Of a DNA stretch of 64,000 nucleotides, positions 32,266 through 44,122 are shown piece by piece. The stretch is taken from NCBI GenBank assembly GCA_949358305.1, contig OX442322.1:3100001-3164000 (forward strand). Direction: 5' to 3'. A program made the position numbers and the translations under genes. Each line of letters starts with the position of its first letter. Within the stretch, counting starts at the first letter, position 1. This stretch comes from Strigamia acuminata (taxonomy: Eukaryota; Arthropoda; Chilopoda; Geophilomorpha; Linotaeniidae). The notes beneath the pieces are model-generated. The model was given only the letters and a program-made list of their open reading frames with translations. It did not search any database and was not told the origin of the DNA.

Positions 32266-33138
32266 TACCTAATGTACCCTGATTCAAATAATTATTTGAG
32301 GTTCCTTGCGTTCCAGTAGAAGGATTATTTAAATCGTTCGTATTATTTGGGTTATTCGAGTTAGGAGGAACTGAGTGACCCCTTTGCATACTAGGTGCTG
32401 GACTAGAATTGTTGGCAAATCTAGAATTTGGATCGAAACGATTGTTTGGACCTCTTGTTGCATTCATATTTGGGTTCAAATTTCCTGCGAGATTCGGACA
32501 ACTATTTGATCCGTTCGGGAAGCTTGGAGTGGGGTTGGCCATATTAGGCGGACCCATGTTCGCTCTGTTGAACGTATTCTCAACATTTTCGGGATAGTAA
32601 ATCCCCTTTGTTGGTTGCGAGCGAAGTTATTCGCTCGCAATCGTTGTTGGAAAGCACAATTAAAATCTCCTGGTGTCAAATTCGGTTGAGTTTGTCTAGG
32701 AGGTTGTTGCGCAGTTTTATTTCTATATCTAGAAATAGGCGTCGATGGAGTGGGACTAAAATTATTTAATCTCTGGCTAGCTGGGGAATGGGGTTGCTCC
32801 GACGTAGCATGAGGCGCGTGCACAAAATCTAACACTTTTGTCAAAGATCTAAATTGGTTTGGGTTCAAACCATGATCCTGACAAAATATTAGACCGCCTC
32901 GGCCTAAATGAGAACCTTCAGGAATGCATTCCTCTTCTCCAGGCGGAGTTGGTTCACGTGTAGCCCTATTCTCTCCAGATGGTCCGGCCGTTTCATTTGA
33001 AACGCCATTATGGACCGCATGGTTTCCCACTTCTTCAATTCCATTAGGAACAGGTACAAAACCGGATAGATTCATTCCACCGGTCAAACAAGTTCTTTCC
33101 TTACCGCGGGTATTCATGTGAAGCTGGTTACTAGTCAT

Positions 33139-33837
33139 AACTAATCTTAAAACTAAGAAAATTTCCTAAGTCTGAGAGATAACGATGAAGTTGCAAACGT
33201 TCAGGAGGGTCGCAAACGAAGCAGTGGTACACTAGTTCGAATGGAAGTACGGGTACTTCAATACACCTCTCTGATTGGTCAAGTATCAACGCTAGTCTCG
33301 CGAGAGTCCAATCTCGTTCGAGATTGGTGGAAATCACCAAATTCGTGGAACCGTAATCTTGTCAGATTCCCGTGTTATGACGTAGTCACAAAACAAAATG
33401 GATACTTTTCAAAGTTTTTTGAAAATATCACCGCTTTTAATAATAAAAGAACGATCACTTTTATGGAATTTTAAGGTTTTAAAACTCGTAATTTCAATAG
33501 ACGCGTCGAATCGTTTGAATCGACGGCTTTTCTGCACAACACGGGTTGCTAGGCAACACAACAGCGAGAATTCTTCTTTGCTAAATTCGAATGGTATTCT
33601 ATTCGTAAAATTCGATTTCAATGGCTTGAAATCATGACTTTTAACCAACATTTTAATGTAGGTCAAGTTTGTAAAATAAGGTAAACCAATTTTGAAATAA
33701 AATATAAATTTTACTTCTTGAGAAAAATGTCAATTTTCTTTCTAATTTATTTAGACAAATAAACTTAGGTTTAACTTGAAGTCTCAAGCAACATACATAT
33801 GAAATATATATTCTAAAATTAAAACAACTGTTAAATT
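33139..33837 (-). other. E3 5' leader remnant, no LTR or primer site found
   Basis: This AT-rich sequence lies upstream of the E3 gag start. No - strand family A LTR end and no convincing primer site is present, so the E3 5' LTR seems lost. The next unit is a family A LTR in the opposite orientation. ORFs here are short and unsupported. Confidence 0.4.
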
Positions 33838-34985
33838 TGTGATGATTACAAATCTGTATTTATCAATGTTCACAATAGATGGCGCTGTTTACCAAACGCG
33901 CGTAATTCAAACTCGATAAAACTAAAAAGTGTAATAAATAATTATTTAGACACGGTGAATAAAATATAACTATTTTATTCGACATATACTAAGTATTAAT
34001 TACTTGATGATGTTGATTCTGTTGAATCAATATCCACGCTACTTACCTGTCGAAGGGAACCAACTGGACCCTTCCGGACCCCAACTGGGCCCATCTGGAC
34101 ATAATCATATATTAGGTCCGGACTAGTGACCCACGAATCCGCCGATTCGTATGCTGATTGGCTGTCGCCAAACTAGTAGTTCTACAGAACTATATAAGCT
34201 CCAGTTTTCTCACCTCTCACCCCCCTGGCTTGATAACTGTAAATGTCTGTAATTGAATTGTTGTTATCGTTTGATTTCACTTTCTTATCGACACATCAGG
34301 CCACCTCAGCTCTTCACAATCGGTATTCATTACTATTGTTATTGTTGTTGTAGGGCCTTTTCGGGAAGGCTAACTCCGGTAATAGACATGTTTCACACAT
34401 GAAATGGCCCCGTAACGTTAGCCAGCTGTTCTACGGGACAGTAGGATTTCGTACGGTGGCTTAATATAACGGTCGTATACAGTACGAGCTTGCTAAATGA
34501 AAGTAGGTCCCTCAGCTAACTGGCCTCAGTCCGCTGCAGGATGGCTGTTGTAAACAGCCCTCGCAGGTTCCCGTCTTTCTACGATTGGTCCTTCCGCTCG
34601 TTAAAAGTCGGTAAAGGCCTAATGCACAGGTGACACGCAGGGTTGGTAGCTCGTGAGTAATATCTTCAAGATGTTGCGATAAATAACTACCTGGATAAAG
34701 GTAATCCAACGGCAGTGGCCAAGTAATATTTTACCCGGTGCTCGATCAGTGGATCCCGTCATCGTAAGGCATGCTGGCGGATGGAGGAGTCAAATCCTCC
34801 CGCGATGGTTCTCTCGACCGTCGTGACGGTCCCCGCCCCATTGTACCCTCCGGGTTAGTAACCCGTGAACGATATATAAAATATATCGTGTTAAACAAAT
34901 TACTCGGGCATTGGTAATCCTGTATTGGCAATATCTTTTAAACCCGGTAAGTCCATAGAAATGTTTACCTGGTGGTTGGTACCAC
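33838..34985 (+). repeat. Family A long LTR, copy 3 (3'-truncated)
   Basis: It starts TGTGATGATT and is collinear with copy 4 for its first ~1,150 bp, including a TATATAAG-type TATA box near 34192 and the first internal module near 34766. It stops at GGTACCAC, exactly where copy 4 begins. Confidence 0.8.
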
Positions 34986-36704
34986 TGTGATGATTACAAA
35001 TCAGTATTTATCAATGTTCACAATAGATGGCGCTGTTTAACAAACGCGCGTAATTCAAACTCGATGAAACAAAAAGCGTAATAAACTATTACTTGGACAC
35101 GGTGAATAAAATATAACTATTTTATTCAATATGAATTAAGTATTAATTACTTGATGATGTTGATTCTATCGAAACAATATCCACATTACTTACCTGTCGA
35201 AGGGAACCAATCGGACCCTTTCGGACCCCAACTGGGCCCATCTGGACATAGTCATATATTAGGTCCGGACTAGTGACCCACGAATCCGTTGATTCGTACG
35301 CTGATTGGCTGTCGCCAATCTAGTAGTTCTACAGAACTATATAAGCATCAGTTTCTCACCTCTCAACCCCCTGGCTTGATAACTGTAAATGTCTGTAATT
35401 GAATTGTTGTTATCGTTTGATTTCACTTTCTTATCGATACATCAGGCCACCTCAGCTCTCCACAATCGGTATTCATTACTATTGTTATTGTTGTTGTAGG
35501 GCCTTTTCGGGAAGGCTAACTCCGGTAATAGACATGCATCCGTTAGCCAGCTGTTCTACGGGACAGTAGGATTTCGTACGGTGGCTTAATATAACGGTCG
35601 TATACAGTACGACCTTGCTAAATGAAAGTAGGTCCCTCAGCTAACTGGCCTCAGTCCGCTGCAGGATGGTTGTTGTAAACAGCCCTCGCAGGTTCCCGTC
35701 TTTCTACGATTGGTCCTTCCGCTCGTTAAAAGTCGGTAAAGGCCTAATGCACAGGTAACACGCCGGGTTGGTAGCCCGTGAGTAATATCTTCAAGATGTT
35801 GCGATAAATAACTACCTGGATAATGGTAATCCAACGGCAGTGGCCAAATAATATTTTACCCGGTGCTCGATCAATGGATCCCGTCATCCTAAGGCATGCT
35901 GGCGGATGGAGGAATCAAATCCTCCCGCGATGGTTCTCTCGACCGTCGTGACGGTCCCCGCCCCATTGTACCCTCCGGGTTAGTAACCCGTGAATGATAT
36001 ATAAAATATATCGTGTTAAACAAATTACTCGGGCATTGGTAATCCTGTATTGGCAATATCTTTTAAACCCGGTAAGTCCATAGAAATGTTTACCTGGTGG
36101 TTGGTACCACCGATAGCGAGTTAAAGCACACAATTAAATACTCGGCGCCTGATCACGAGATCTTGTCGTCGTAAGGCATGCTGGCGGATGGAGTCTCAAC
36201 AACTCCCGCGACATTCTCTCAATTGTCGTGACGGTCCCCGCCCAATTAATATTTATACAACAATTCATTTGTTGTATTCCACTAATTACTTTACTTTTAT
36301 TCATTTGGAACATGGAATATTCTGCTGAATATTCCTACTTATGCGAAGGACTCTTCGCATTATTAGATACTCGAGCTGCGGACCAAATACATCTCCGTAG
36401 CGATATTTGTGACGATGCCGCAAGTCAGCCGTATTCCTCTGGCTTCGCCCGGATCCTCAACCAGTTGATGCCGCCCGTTTACACGCGTCAAGAACCCATC
36501 TTTGTTATCATTAATATTTAGTAATAAATATGTTATGTCACACTAAAACTGTAAGTTATTTCTATTCGAACACGTACTCATGTTTGTAAAGACTTCCGTA
36601 GCTTATCTCGGTTAGGTTGTTGCTAAACTTAGCAACGTCTTGTATAAACCGAATTATCTATCTAACAGGGACTAATAAATTAGCCCAAAAGTAGAATCGT
36701 CACA
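34986..36704 (+). repeat. Family A long LTR, copy 4 (complete, 1,719 bp)
   Basis: It runs from TGTGATGATT to AGAATCGTCACA. TATA-like TATATAAGC near 35339 and AATAAATATG near 36524 mark the expected U3 and R regions. Both internal modules are present (36173 and 35891). No primer site follows and the flanks show no 4-bp duplication, so it is a solo LTR or a recombination product. Confidence 0.8.
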
Positions 36705-37006
36705 ACGTTGACGATACGTATCGCAACTTGCGATACGCAAAGAAAACTTCCCAAAAACAAAGGAAAAACCAGTTTAAATAAAATGTTTATTGTTTATCGA
36801 ACCTGTCAATGCTCCTCCGTTGCTAGGTGAGTAGTGATGGTTCTCAAATCCGCGGAATCCAATCGCAAACACGAGTTGTTGACATTCATCATGGGCGCCG
36901 CCATTTTGGATGAATGAGGAAAATTTTCACTGCTGACCTCCAAATGACTCAAGATGTTTGGAATCCACTCTTGGCACTTTCCCTGCTTTATAAAGGCCCA
37001 TAACCT
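36705..37006 (-). other. copia 5' leader fragment with initiator-Met primer site
   Basis: On the - strand this is the leader next to a copia LTR. GGTTATGGGCC (37005-36995) matches the copia-type primer site complementary to an internal part of initiator tRNA-Met. The leader contains a perfect hairpin at 36717-36737 and a short uORF starting MAAPM at 36900, both shared with the E4 leader. The rest of that element is cut off by the family A LTR at 36704. Confidence 0.65.
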
Positions 37007-37304
37007 TGTTGAAAATGCTTGTAGACTTGTGTTATTTGCATAGATCTGCAATGGTGTGGAAAATGTCCAAAGTAAAAGTCAGGTGTTCACAGGTGTGAAA
37101 TCAAACATAGAGTGAGTTTTATTCTTAAGTCACATGACATGCCAATAGGTATACGACGCCACCTTATGGGAATAAATACAAACACACTTGTAAATAGAGC
37201 AGCGGCTATTTGTTTAGCCAAAAGCAAAAGTTAACAAAAGGTCACGATAAATATAAAGTGTCACTGCTTGACAATACGATACATAAATACATAATATTTC
37301 AACA
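37007..37304 (-). repeat. copia LTR (298 bp) shared by two truncated bodies
   Basis: Its ends form a perfect 8-bp inverted pair, TGTTGAAA/TTTCAACA. On its left is a primer site and leader, so it acts as a 5' LTR there; on its right is a pol 3' end (WLGSERLRTLTAGIFCQ then stop), so it acts as a 3' LTR there. Confidence 0.7.
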
Positions 37305-38317
37305 AAAATAAAGATGTCTTCATCGGTTACTGGCAGAAGATTCCCGCGGTGAGTGTTCGGAGTCGCTCTGACCCTAGCCACTTGGTAAAGATGTCTGCCA
37401 CGTTCGTTCACCGGGGACCTTCCGTCAATCAAAGCACTTTGCCAGATACCACTCCCGCAACCAGTGATATTTAACGCGAATGTGTTTGGTTTTCGCGTTC
37501 TCTACGTCATTCAATGTAAATTAGATGGACGCTAAAGCATCCGAATAGACGAGAGGTCGAGAAATGCGGTTTAAAAACGGGAGTTGTGAAAAAACATGGT
37601 CAAGCCAGTGTAGCTCTTTCACGCACTCGACGAGGGCGATAAATTCTGCTTCCATCGTCGAGCACGCGACGGAAGACTGCTTCTTGGCCGCCCACCTGAT
37701 GGGGACGTTGCCGATATAAGTTATAAATCCTCTGAAGCTAAGAGATGTTTCGACGTCGGAGGCCCAAGAAGCGTCGGTGTATGCCCACAACTGGCTTGTC
37801 GTACATCCGGATAATTCGATCGCGTAGTCTGCCGTATTCGCGACATAACGAAGAACCTGAAGAACAGCGCGAATATGGGTTTTGTCGTAGCAATTGTTAT
37901 ATTGCGATAACGCGATGACGGAGTACTGGATGTCGGATCGAGTTCGAGATGACAGAAATAGAAGAGAACCGATTAACGATCAATATGGGAAATCGGACAA
38001 GTTCTCGGTGGAGCCTTTCTTTAGGGTCGTTCCTGGTGTGACGAGGACTTTAATTAAGTTGTCTGCAGCAATCTCGAATTTCTTGAGCAATTTGTAGATG
38101 TAAGCTCTCTGGATAATGAATACCCTCCCTGCAGATTTGATGAAGTCGACGCCGAGTAATCTCAAAATTGGCCCGAGGTTGACGATCTCGAATTTCGATG
38201 ATATCAGTCGGATGATGCAATCAAGGATGTTGTCAGTCGAGTAGAACAAAACGATGTCATCTACGTAGACAAGCATCACGGCCGACGTTCCGAAAACATA
38301 CACGCAATTGCACGTGG
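37305..38317 (-). pseudogene. pol: E6 copia pol, RT C-terminal half and RNase H
   Basis: On the - strand this carries the RT active-site block (VYVDDIVLF, near 38270), connection sequence, RNase H blocks (AYTDASWASDVE; ACSTMEAEFIALVE near 37640) and the terminal DIFTK-like end near 37400. Reading is broken by frameshifts between 37790 and 37980 and near 37520. Its 5' continuation is at 44123, beyond the inserted E4; the frame joins across E4 if one 5-bp duplication is removed. Confidence 0.8.
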
Positions 38318-38629
38318 TGTTAATTTGTGGCACAAAGTTGTTCGTGTTGTGTAAAATAGCAATGGTGTGGAAAAACATCTAGTGTGAAAGAAATGCACGC
38401 CATCTTTACTTGTCTAAGGCTGAGCAGCAAGTGAAGTTTATTATCCAGTCATGTGACTGGCCAAACATAAACAACGCCCCCTTTGGGCAGAACATACAGA
38501 CCGCATGTAAACAAATACTGCAGCCAGCCGTGCAGGTAATTCATTACACTAATAATAATAGAATATATACAAAGCAACAAATGTCATCGCTTGATGATAT
38601 GATATAATAATACACACCAAAACCTAACA
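38318..38629 (-). repeat. 3' LTR of E4 (312 bp)
   Basis: On the - strand it begins TGTTAGGTTTTGG and ends CAAATTAACA. The polypurine tract abuts it at 38630. It is nearly identical to the copy at 43811. Confidence 0.95.
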
Positions 38630-38641
38630 TTCGGCCCCCTC
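38630..38641 (-). promoter_or_regulatory. Polypurine tract of E4
   Basis: On the - strand GAGGGGGCCGAA precedes the TGTTAGG start of the 3' LTR. Confidence 0.8.
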
Positions 38642-38647
38642 ATATTA

Positions 38648-41600
38648 TCAAGCACTTAGTACATCAAGATTAATTAAAAAACGATTACAAAACTGGACTA
38701 AGTCTGTCTTGTCGACCGACTTGGTAAATATATCAGCGAGATTTGACTTTGTCCCCACGTGTAACACTTGGAGATTGTCCCTTTTCATGAGTTCTCGTAT
38801 GAAATGGTATCTGACATCGATATGTTTTGTTTTTCTATTCTCGATGTTCGACTTCGTAAAATCTACCGTAGAGATATTATCACAAAATACTCGGTGATAA
38901 AATCGATTTGCTAAATCGGGGACTATCTCGTATAATACTCGGACGATCCATATGTAGTCTTTCACTGTCTCTGTGAGAGCTACATATTCTGCCTCCATAG
39001 TGGACAACGTCACGTTGCGCTGTTTGAATGTTCTCCAGAAAATTGGCGAATTCCCCAATGCTATGAGAGTTCCGCCAACTGAAATCCTATCGTCTCGATT
39101 GTTTGCGTAATCGGAGTCACTGTAGCCAATGACTTCAATACGGTTGTTAGGAAATAACATAAGTCCATAGTTCTTCGTCGTTCTTAAGTAGCTAAGCAAA
39201 TCCAACAAAGCAAGCCAGTGATCGCATCCTGGGTTGGATTGAAACTGACTTAAGATGTTGATCGCATAAGTCATATCTGGCCTGGTCCTTGATCCGATAA
39301 ATGCGAGTGATCCAAGGAGATTTCGATAAGGGATCTTCTCCATGACTTTGAAATCTTCAATGGTGCTCGGACATTGCTTCTTGGTGAGGATCGTTGATTT
39401 GACCATTGGTTGTGATCTGATTTTTGCTGATTCCAGATAATTTTGGAATCTTTGCAGCACCTTGTTAATGTATGATCTTTGGTGCAAGATCATTTGCTGT
39501 CGATGCGCGTAGAACTCGACTCCTAATAATTTCTTAGTCTGTCCAAGTATCACGAGGTCGAACTGCGTTTTGACCATGTTGAGAACATTCATCGCGTCTT
39601 CTTGTCGCTTGCCGAAAACTACGATATCGTCAACGTACACTATCAAATACGCAACGTTTTCAAACTTATATACGCAATTGCACCAGTTCACGTGTTGTAG
39701 GCCAAGTCTGAGTAAAGTCTCCTCAAGTTCAATACCCCACTCTCTTCCTGACTGATGTAAACCGTAAATCGCTTGCAGTAACTTGCAGACGTAATTTTCC
39801 TTGCCGTGATGTACGAATTCTTTGGGCTGTCGCATATAGACTGTCTTGTGCAACTTCGCGTATAAGTATGCGCACTTGACATCAGCTTGAACATATGCCC
39901 ATCCTAGCATGCAAACGAGGAGTGTGAACATAAAGCGCACAATGGAAAAGTCCACAACAGGTGAGAAGGTTTCCTCGTAGGATTCACCATAGACTTGTGA
40001 AAAGCCCTGCGCTACGAGTCTGGCCTTATACCACGCAACTTCTCCTTTGTCATCTTGTTTAACTGTGTAGATCCATTTGCATCCAATGATCTTTGTGTCG
40101 GGCGGTGGTGGAACCAGCTCCCACACTTCGCGCTCGTGCATAGTGTCGATTTCATCACACATTGCCTGGCTCCATTCCTCCTTTTCGGGCAGATTGACTA
40201 TTTGTTCGAAGCGTGTAGGTACGCAGACCTCAAAATGATTCGCTTCGAAATCAAGAGTCAATTCATCAAAAACGCTCAAGTCGAAATCGTCTTGTGTCAC
40301 ATTTGATTCGGATTGCTTCTTCTTCCAATTATCTTCGAAAAGGTGTTCGGGGGCTTGAAGATTGTGATCCCCACAATAACGTCTCACTTCCGGTATGGAC
40401 CGCAATTTTGACTTATCGTGCCCCTCAATCGTGTGCTCGAAGTCCTTTTGTCCAGTTGGCCTTGTCTTTTCGGTCTTTTTCCAGACAAGCGGCGGTATGG
40501 TCTGTACTGGATTCAAAAGTGTTTGCCCGGGTTGTGGTAAAATGCCTGGGAGTTTCACTTCTGGCAATTTCTGCAATTTCTCGTTTGGTAGTCTAAATTT
40601 CAACTTGACTTGAGGTAATTCATCCTCCTCTTTCTTCTTAATTGGTTGCGGCGGAGGCAGCGGTGGTCTCACATCCTCATCAGAATAATATTGACGATCA
40701 GCATCATTGTCCATGTTGTCGTCCAAATTGTCAATGTATGATGTATATTTTTCCGGGAGGCCCAGCACGCCTTCAACTCCGCGCCTGCTTTCGACAAATT
40801 TGACATCATTAGTCTCAATTACTTTTGAAAAGTCCGGCAACCAAACTCTGTAGCCTTTGGTGATTCTGGAATAGCCAAGCATAATTCCATGTAATGCTTT
40901 GTTGTCAATTTTTCCATCCCTGATCCTCTTCTGCACGAAGCACAAATTCCCAAATTTCCTTAAATGACGCAAAGATGGTTTCCGGCCATAGTAGAGTTCC
41001 ATCGGCGTCTTCTCCGAGTTGAGTTTTGCAATTCTGTTCCTCAAATAGTTGAATGTGAGAATGGCTTCGCCCCAGAATCGGTGCTCCAATTGCGCATCAT
41101 AAATGAGAGCCCGCATCCCATTGGCCAAAGTTTGGTTAAGTCTCTCAGAAACTCCATTTTGGACAAGTGTGTACGCATTTGTTCTTTCATGCGCAATTCC
41201 TTGGCCCTCGAGGTATTCTCCAAACTTGTTGGAACAAAACTCCATGCCATTGTCTGTCCGTATGGCTAAAACGGACTTGCCAAGTAGCCGCTCAATCCGT
41301 TTTACGTGTTTTTGGAAAATGTCAAACACCTCGTCTTTCTTCTTCATGAGATATACGGTTGAATAACGGGAAAAATCGTCCGTTATTGTGAGAAAATATC
41401 AATTTCTTGACAGCGTTTCCGTGTTAAACGCTCCGCATACGTCCATGTGCAGAAGTTGGAGCGGTTCCCTCGACCTAATGCCCGGTATGGACTTGTGCGA
41501 AACCGCTTTCTTCTTCGCCAAGCTGCAGACATCACACTGCGTGATGGGAACATCTAGTAATGGCAACCCAATTACAGCTTCGCTCCTGCTCATTCCCTGC

Positions 41601-43165
41601 ACACTTGGGAAATGAATGTGTCCCAAACGTTCGTGCCACAACCTCGCCTCTTCTGGATTCGACTTAGTTTTGCTTGTGTGAGGGAATTCCTGTTGTTTCT
41701 ACTCGTTCTTATCTTCGCCCACATTAGCTTTGTTCAATTCCTTTGCCTTTAGCTTCTCAAAATCGGGCTTCTGGTCGCTGAGCTTGATGTAGTACAATCT
41801 ATCTTTCTTGACCCCTTCCATCAACTGTCTTCTTCATTGCGGGTCGTATATCTTCACCAAGCCTGCGCCAACTGCGACCCTGCATCGTGCCTCGTCAATA
41901 CACGGTCCCGACAGCAAATTCCTTCGTAGATCAGGCGCGTAGTACACTTTTTTCAGTGTTATGGGGATCGTTTCATTCCCGACCAAACACATGATACAAA
42001 CATTTCCAACTCCTTGTATCTTGATCAAAGTCTTCTTGTCGGCCTGACTAATTGTCCCACTCATCTCTTTAAAATTGTGAAATTTATTTCTGTCTTTGCA
42101 GAAATGCCCAGTCGCTCCCGTATCATAAATCCAACAGTTACTGGCTTCACTGCACTGAAGCATTTCCTGGTCGCTCAATTCGGTGAGAAAACCAACGTCC
42201 AACATGTTTGAATCCAGTTCTTCCACGGTGTTCGATCTCATGTTGCTGTTCGGCGCCAATTGTAATTGCACCGTGCAATCTTTGGCCCAATGTCCGTGTT
42301 GGTTGCAGCGGAAACACGGCCCCCGTCCCGTTGACCCGGTGCTGTTTCCTCTGAAATTCGCATTTCTCCCACCTCTCCAATTTGATTTGTTGCCTCTTTG
42401 TCCAGTATAATTCGCTTTGTTGTTCGGATTATTGCCCTGTTGCTGTTGGAACTTCGGCGAATTGTCATTGCTCTTTGTGTTTGCGGAATTCAACCCTGTG
42501 CTGAATGCATCAATAATTGGTCCTTGTCCCGAATCACGTCTTTGTTGAACGAGTCGGCCTTCTTCTGCGACCAATTCGATTTCTACCTTCTCCAAGGTGA
42601 AATTGACGTCTTCCCACCGGTAAATCGTTTGAACAATCGACTGATACTCCTGAGGTAAATATCTAATCAATTGGAATGCCTGATATAAGTCCTCCAGTTT
42701 GTGTTTAACGTCCGCCAATTTCTTCGCCGCATTTCGTATCTTCGCCGCGAAGATCCCGATCGTTTCCGTCGTCGAGTCATATTTGAGACTAAAAAATTCG
42801 TCGAGAAGACGTATTATTCTCGCCCTCGAGACCGGTTCAAAGTTCGTTTTCAGCGTGTCCCACGCTTTCTTGGCGTCCTCGACCCCGTTGACCAGTTCGT
42901 GGTACTGCTCTTCAATCGAGTAGTAGATGAGGCTAAAAGCTCGTCCCTTTCGCAATTTGTAGTCCGAGCGATCACGCCAGGACGCTCCGGGTGCCAGTGC
43001 CTCTTCAGTTCCGTCTGTAAATCCCCAGCAACCGTGATGCATGAGGAGAACTTTGATCTGTTGTTTCCAACTGTCGTAATTCAGTCTATTCAACAAGGTG
43101 ATTTTGCGCTCTAATTTGTCCGAATCCATAATCGTCCTTTTGTTTTGAATTTGTTGAAAAATCAC
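38648..43165 (-). pseudogene. gag-pol: E4 copia Gag-Pol in one frame with three stops
   Basis: This is a single 1,505-codon frame without any frameshift. Gag fills 43165 to about 42250, with the knuckle CFRCNQHGHWAKDC. The protease has YDTGATGHF (near 42120). The pre-integrase domain has RLWHERLGHIHFPS (41640). The integrase contains TDNGMEF and NGVSERLNQTL (near 41240-41110). The RT has VYVDDIVVF near 39640, and RNase H has YSDSDYANNRDDR and STMEAEYVAL, ending with DIFTKSVDK. Three in-frame stops interrupt it: UGA at 41831-41833, UAG near 41700 and UGA near 41397. All lie between protease and integrase core; otherwise every domain is complete. Confidence 0.9.
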
Positions 43166-43810
43166 ACACTTTGAAATCTCACAAACACTTTCCTTACTGA
43201 TAATCGCAACAAAGTGCAGTGTTGCGATGTTAGTACGCTCTTATAAGTAAGTTAGTACAAATTTCTATCACAACACTAAGCTAGTAACAGTATTAAATGA
43301 TAATATTCGAAAATTTGCACGAAAATTGTTCATTAAATGTTGTTTTCCCCTCGTAACTTGTCCGCTCGTTCTTGCGTCGTTTCCAATCCTCGCAAATCGT
43401 TCGCCAAAATGTTCGCCGTTTTCCAATTTGTTCCTCGACGATTTCAGTTCACACTTCACGTGTGGTTGGCTGGAACAGTCGCCGTCGTATCGGATACGTC
43501 TCTCCGCCACAAATATCGTCACGTTAACGACACGTATTGCGCCTCGCAATACGGGAACAAATTTCCCAAAACGAAAACAGAAATAGTTTAAATAATATGT
43601 TTTATAATTTCTCGAACTCCTTATTGTCCTCGTGTTGTTTGATAACTGGTTGCTGCTTTCCAAACTCAGATATCCCGGCATGAAGACGAACTGGTTACTT
43701 CACTCATGGGCGCCGCCATTTTGGATGAGGAGGAAAACTTCTCTGCCGACCTCGAAATGACTTGCAAATCCGCCTGAACGTTTTTCCAACGTTATGAGGG
43801 CCCATAACCT
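43166..43810 (-). other. E4 leader with primer site, hairpin and uORF
   Basis: The primer site GGTTATGGGCCC (43809-43798) lies one base from the 5' LTR and matches the copia type that pairs with the anticodon-side fragment of initiator tRNA-Met. A hairpin with 9-bp arms occupies 43533-43553. A short uORF starting MAAPM lies at about 43722-43670. Gag starts at 43165. Confidence 0.75.
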
Positions 43811-44122
43811 TGTTAATTTGTGGCACAAAGTTGTTCGTGTTGTGTAAATTAGCAATGATGTGGAAAAACATCTAGTGTGAAAGAAATGCACGCCATCTTT
43901 ACTTGTCTAAGGCTGAGCAGCAAGTGAAGTTTATTATCCAGTCATGTGACTGGCCAAACATAAACAACGCCCCCTTTGGGCAGAACATACAGACCGCATG
44001 TAAACAAATACTGCAGCCAGCCGTGCAGGTAATTCATTACACTAATAATAATAGAATATATACAAAGCAACAAATGTCATCGCTTGATGATATGATATAA
44101 TAATACACACCAAAACCTAACA
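43811..44122 (-). repeat. 5' LTR of E4 (312 bp)
   Basis: It has the same length as the left LTR, with two substitutions near 43849 and 43858. Confidence 0.95.

Larger units (their letters stand above)
30618..33138 (-). pseudogene. gag: E3 gag and gag-pol junction, broken
   Basis: On the - strand this starts at 33138. Part 1 (33138 to about 32560) is Pro/Asn-rich. Part 2 (32557-31931) is Asn-rich and includes five 12-residue repeats of the NNRxNFGNQGxS type. Part 3 (31927-31577) has a capsid core (WFHERRGDFTSWDIFEQAFKERF). Part 4 (31570-30857) has the CCHC knuckle CYNCKQPGHMRREC. Lesions: a frameshift near 32560 and stops near 31930 and 31573. The gag stop at 30857-30859 directly follows a slippery heptamer, and the pol frame is then open to 30618, where E2 interrupts it. 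Confidence 0.8.
38318..44122 (-). mobile_element. Ty1/copia retrotransposon E4 (5,805 bp)
   Basis: Two 312-bp LTRs (38318-38629 and 43811-44122) differ at two positions. The flanks show a 5-bp duplication with one change (CGTGG at 38313-38317, CGCGG at 44123-44127). In - strand order it has 5' LTR, initiator-Met primer site, leader with hairpin, one gag-pol frame, polypurine tract and 3' LTR. It sits in the RT gene of E6. Confidence 0.95.

Noticed and set aside
33838-36704. Copies 3 and 4 as the two LTRs of one element
   Set aside because: They are directly adjacent with no internal region; copy 3 lacks its 3' part, and no flanking duplication is seen.
38410-38607. 65-codon ORF repeated at 43903-44100, as a duplicated small gene
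   Set aside because: Both copies lie inside the 312-bp E4 LTRs and are antisense to the element; the identity is LTR identity.
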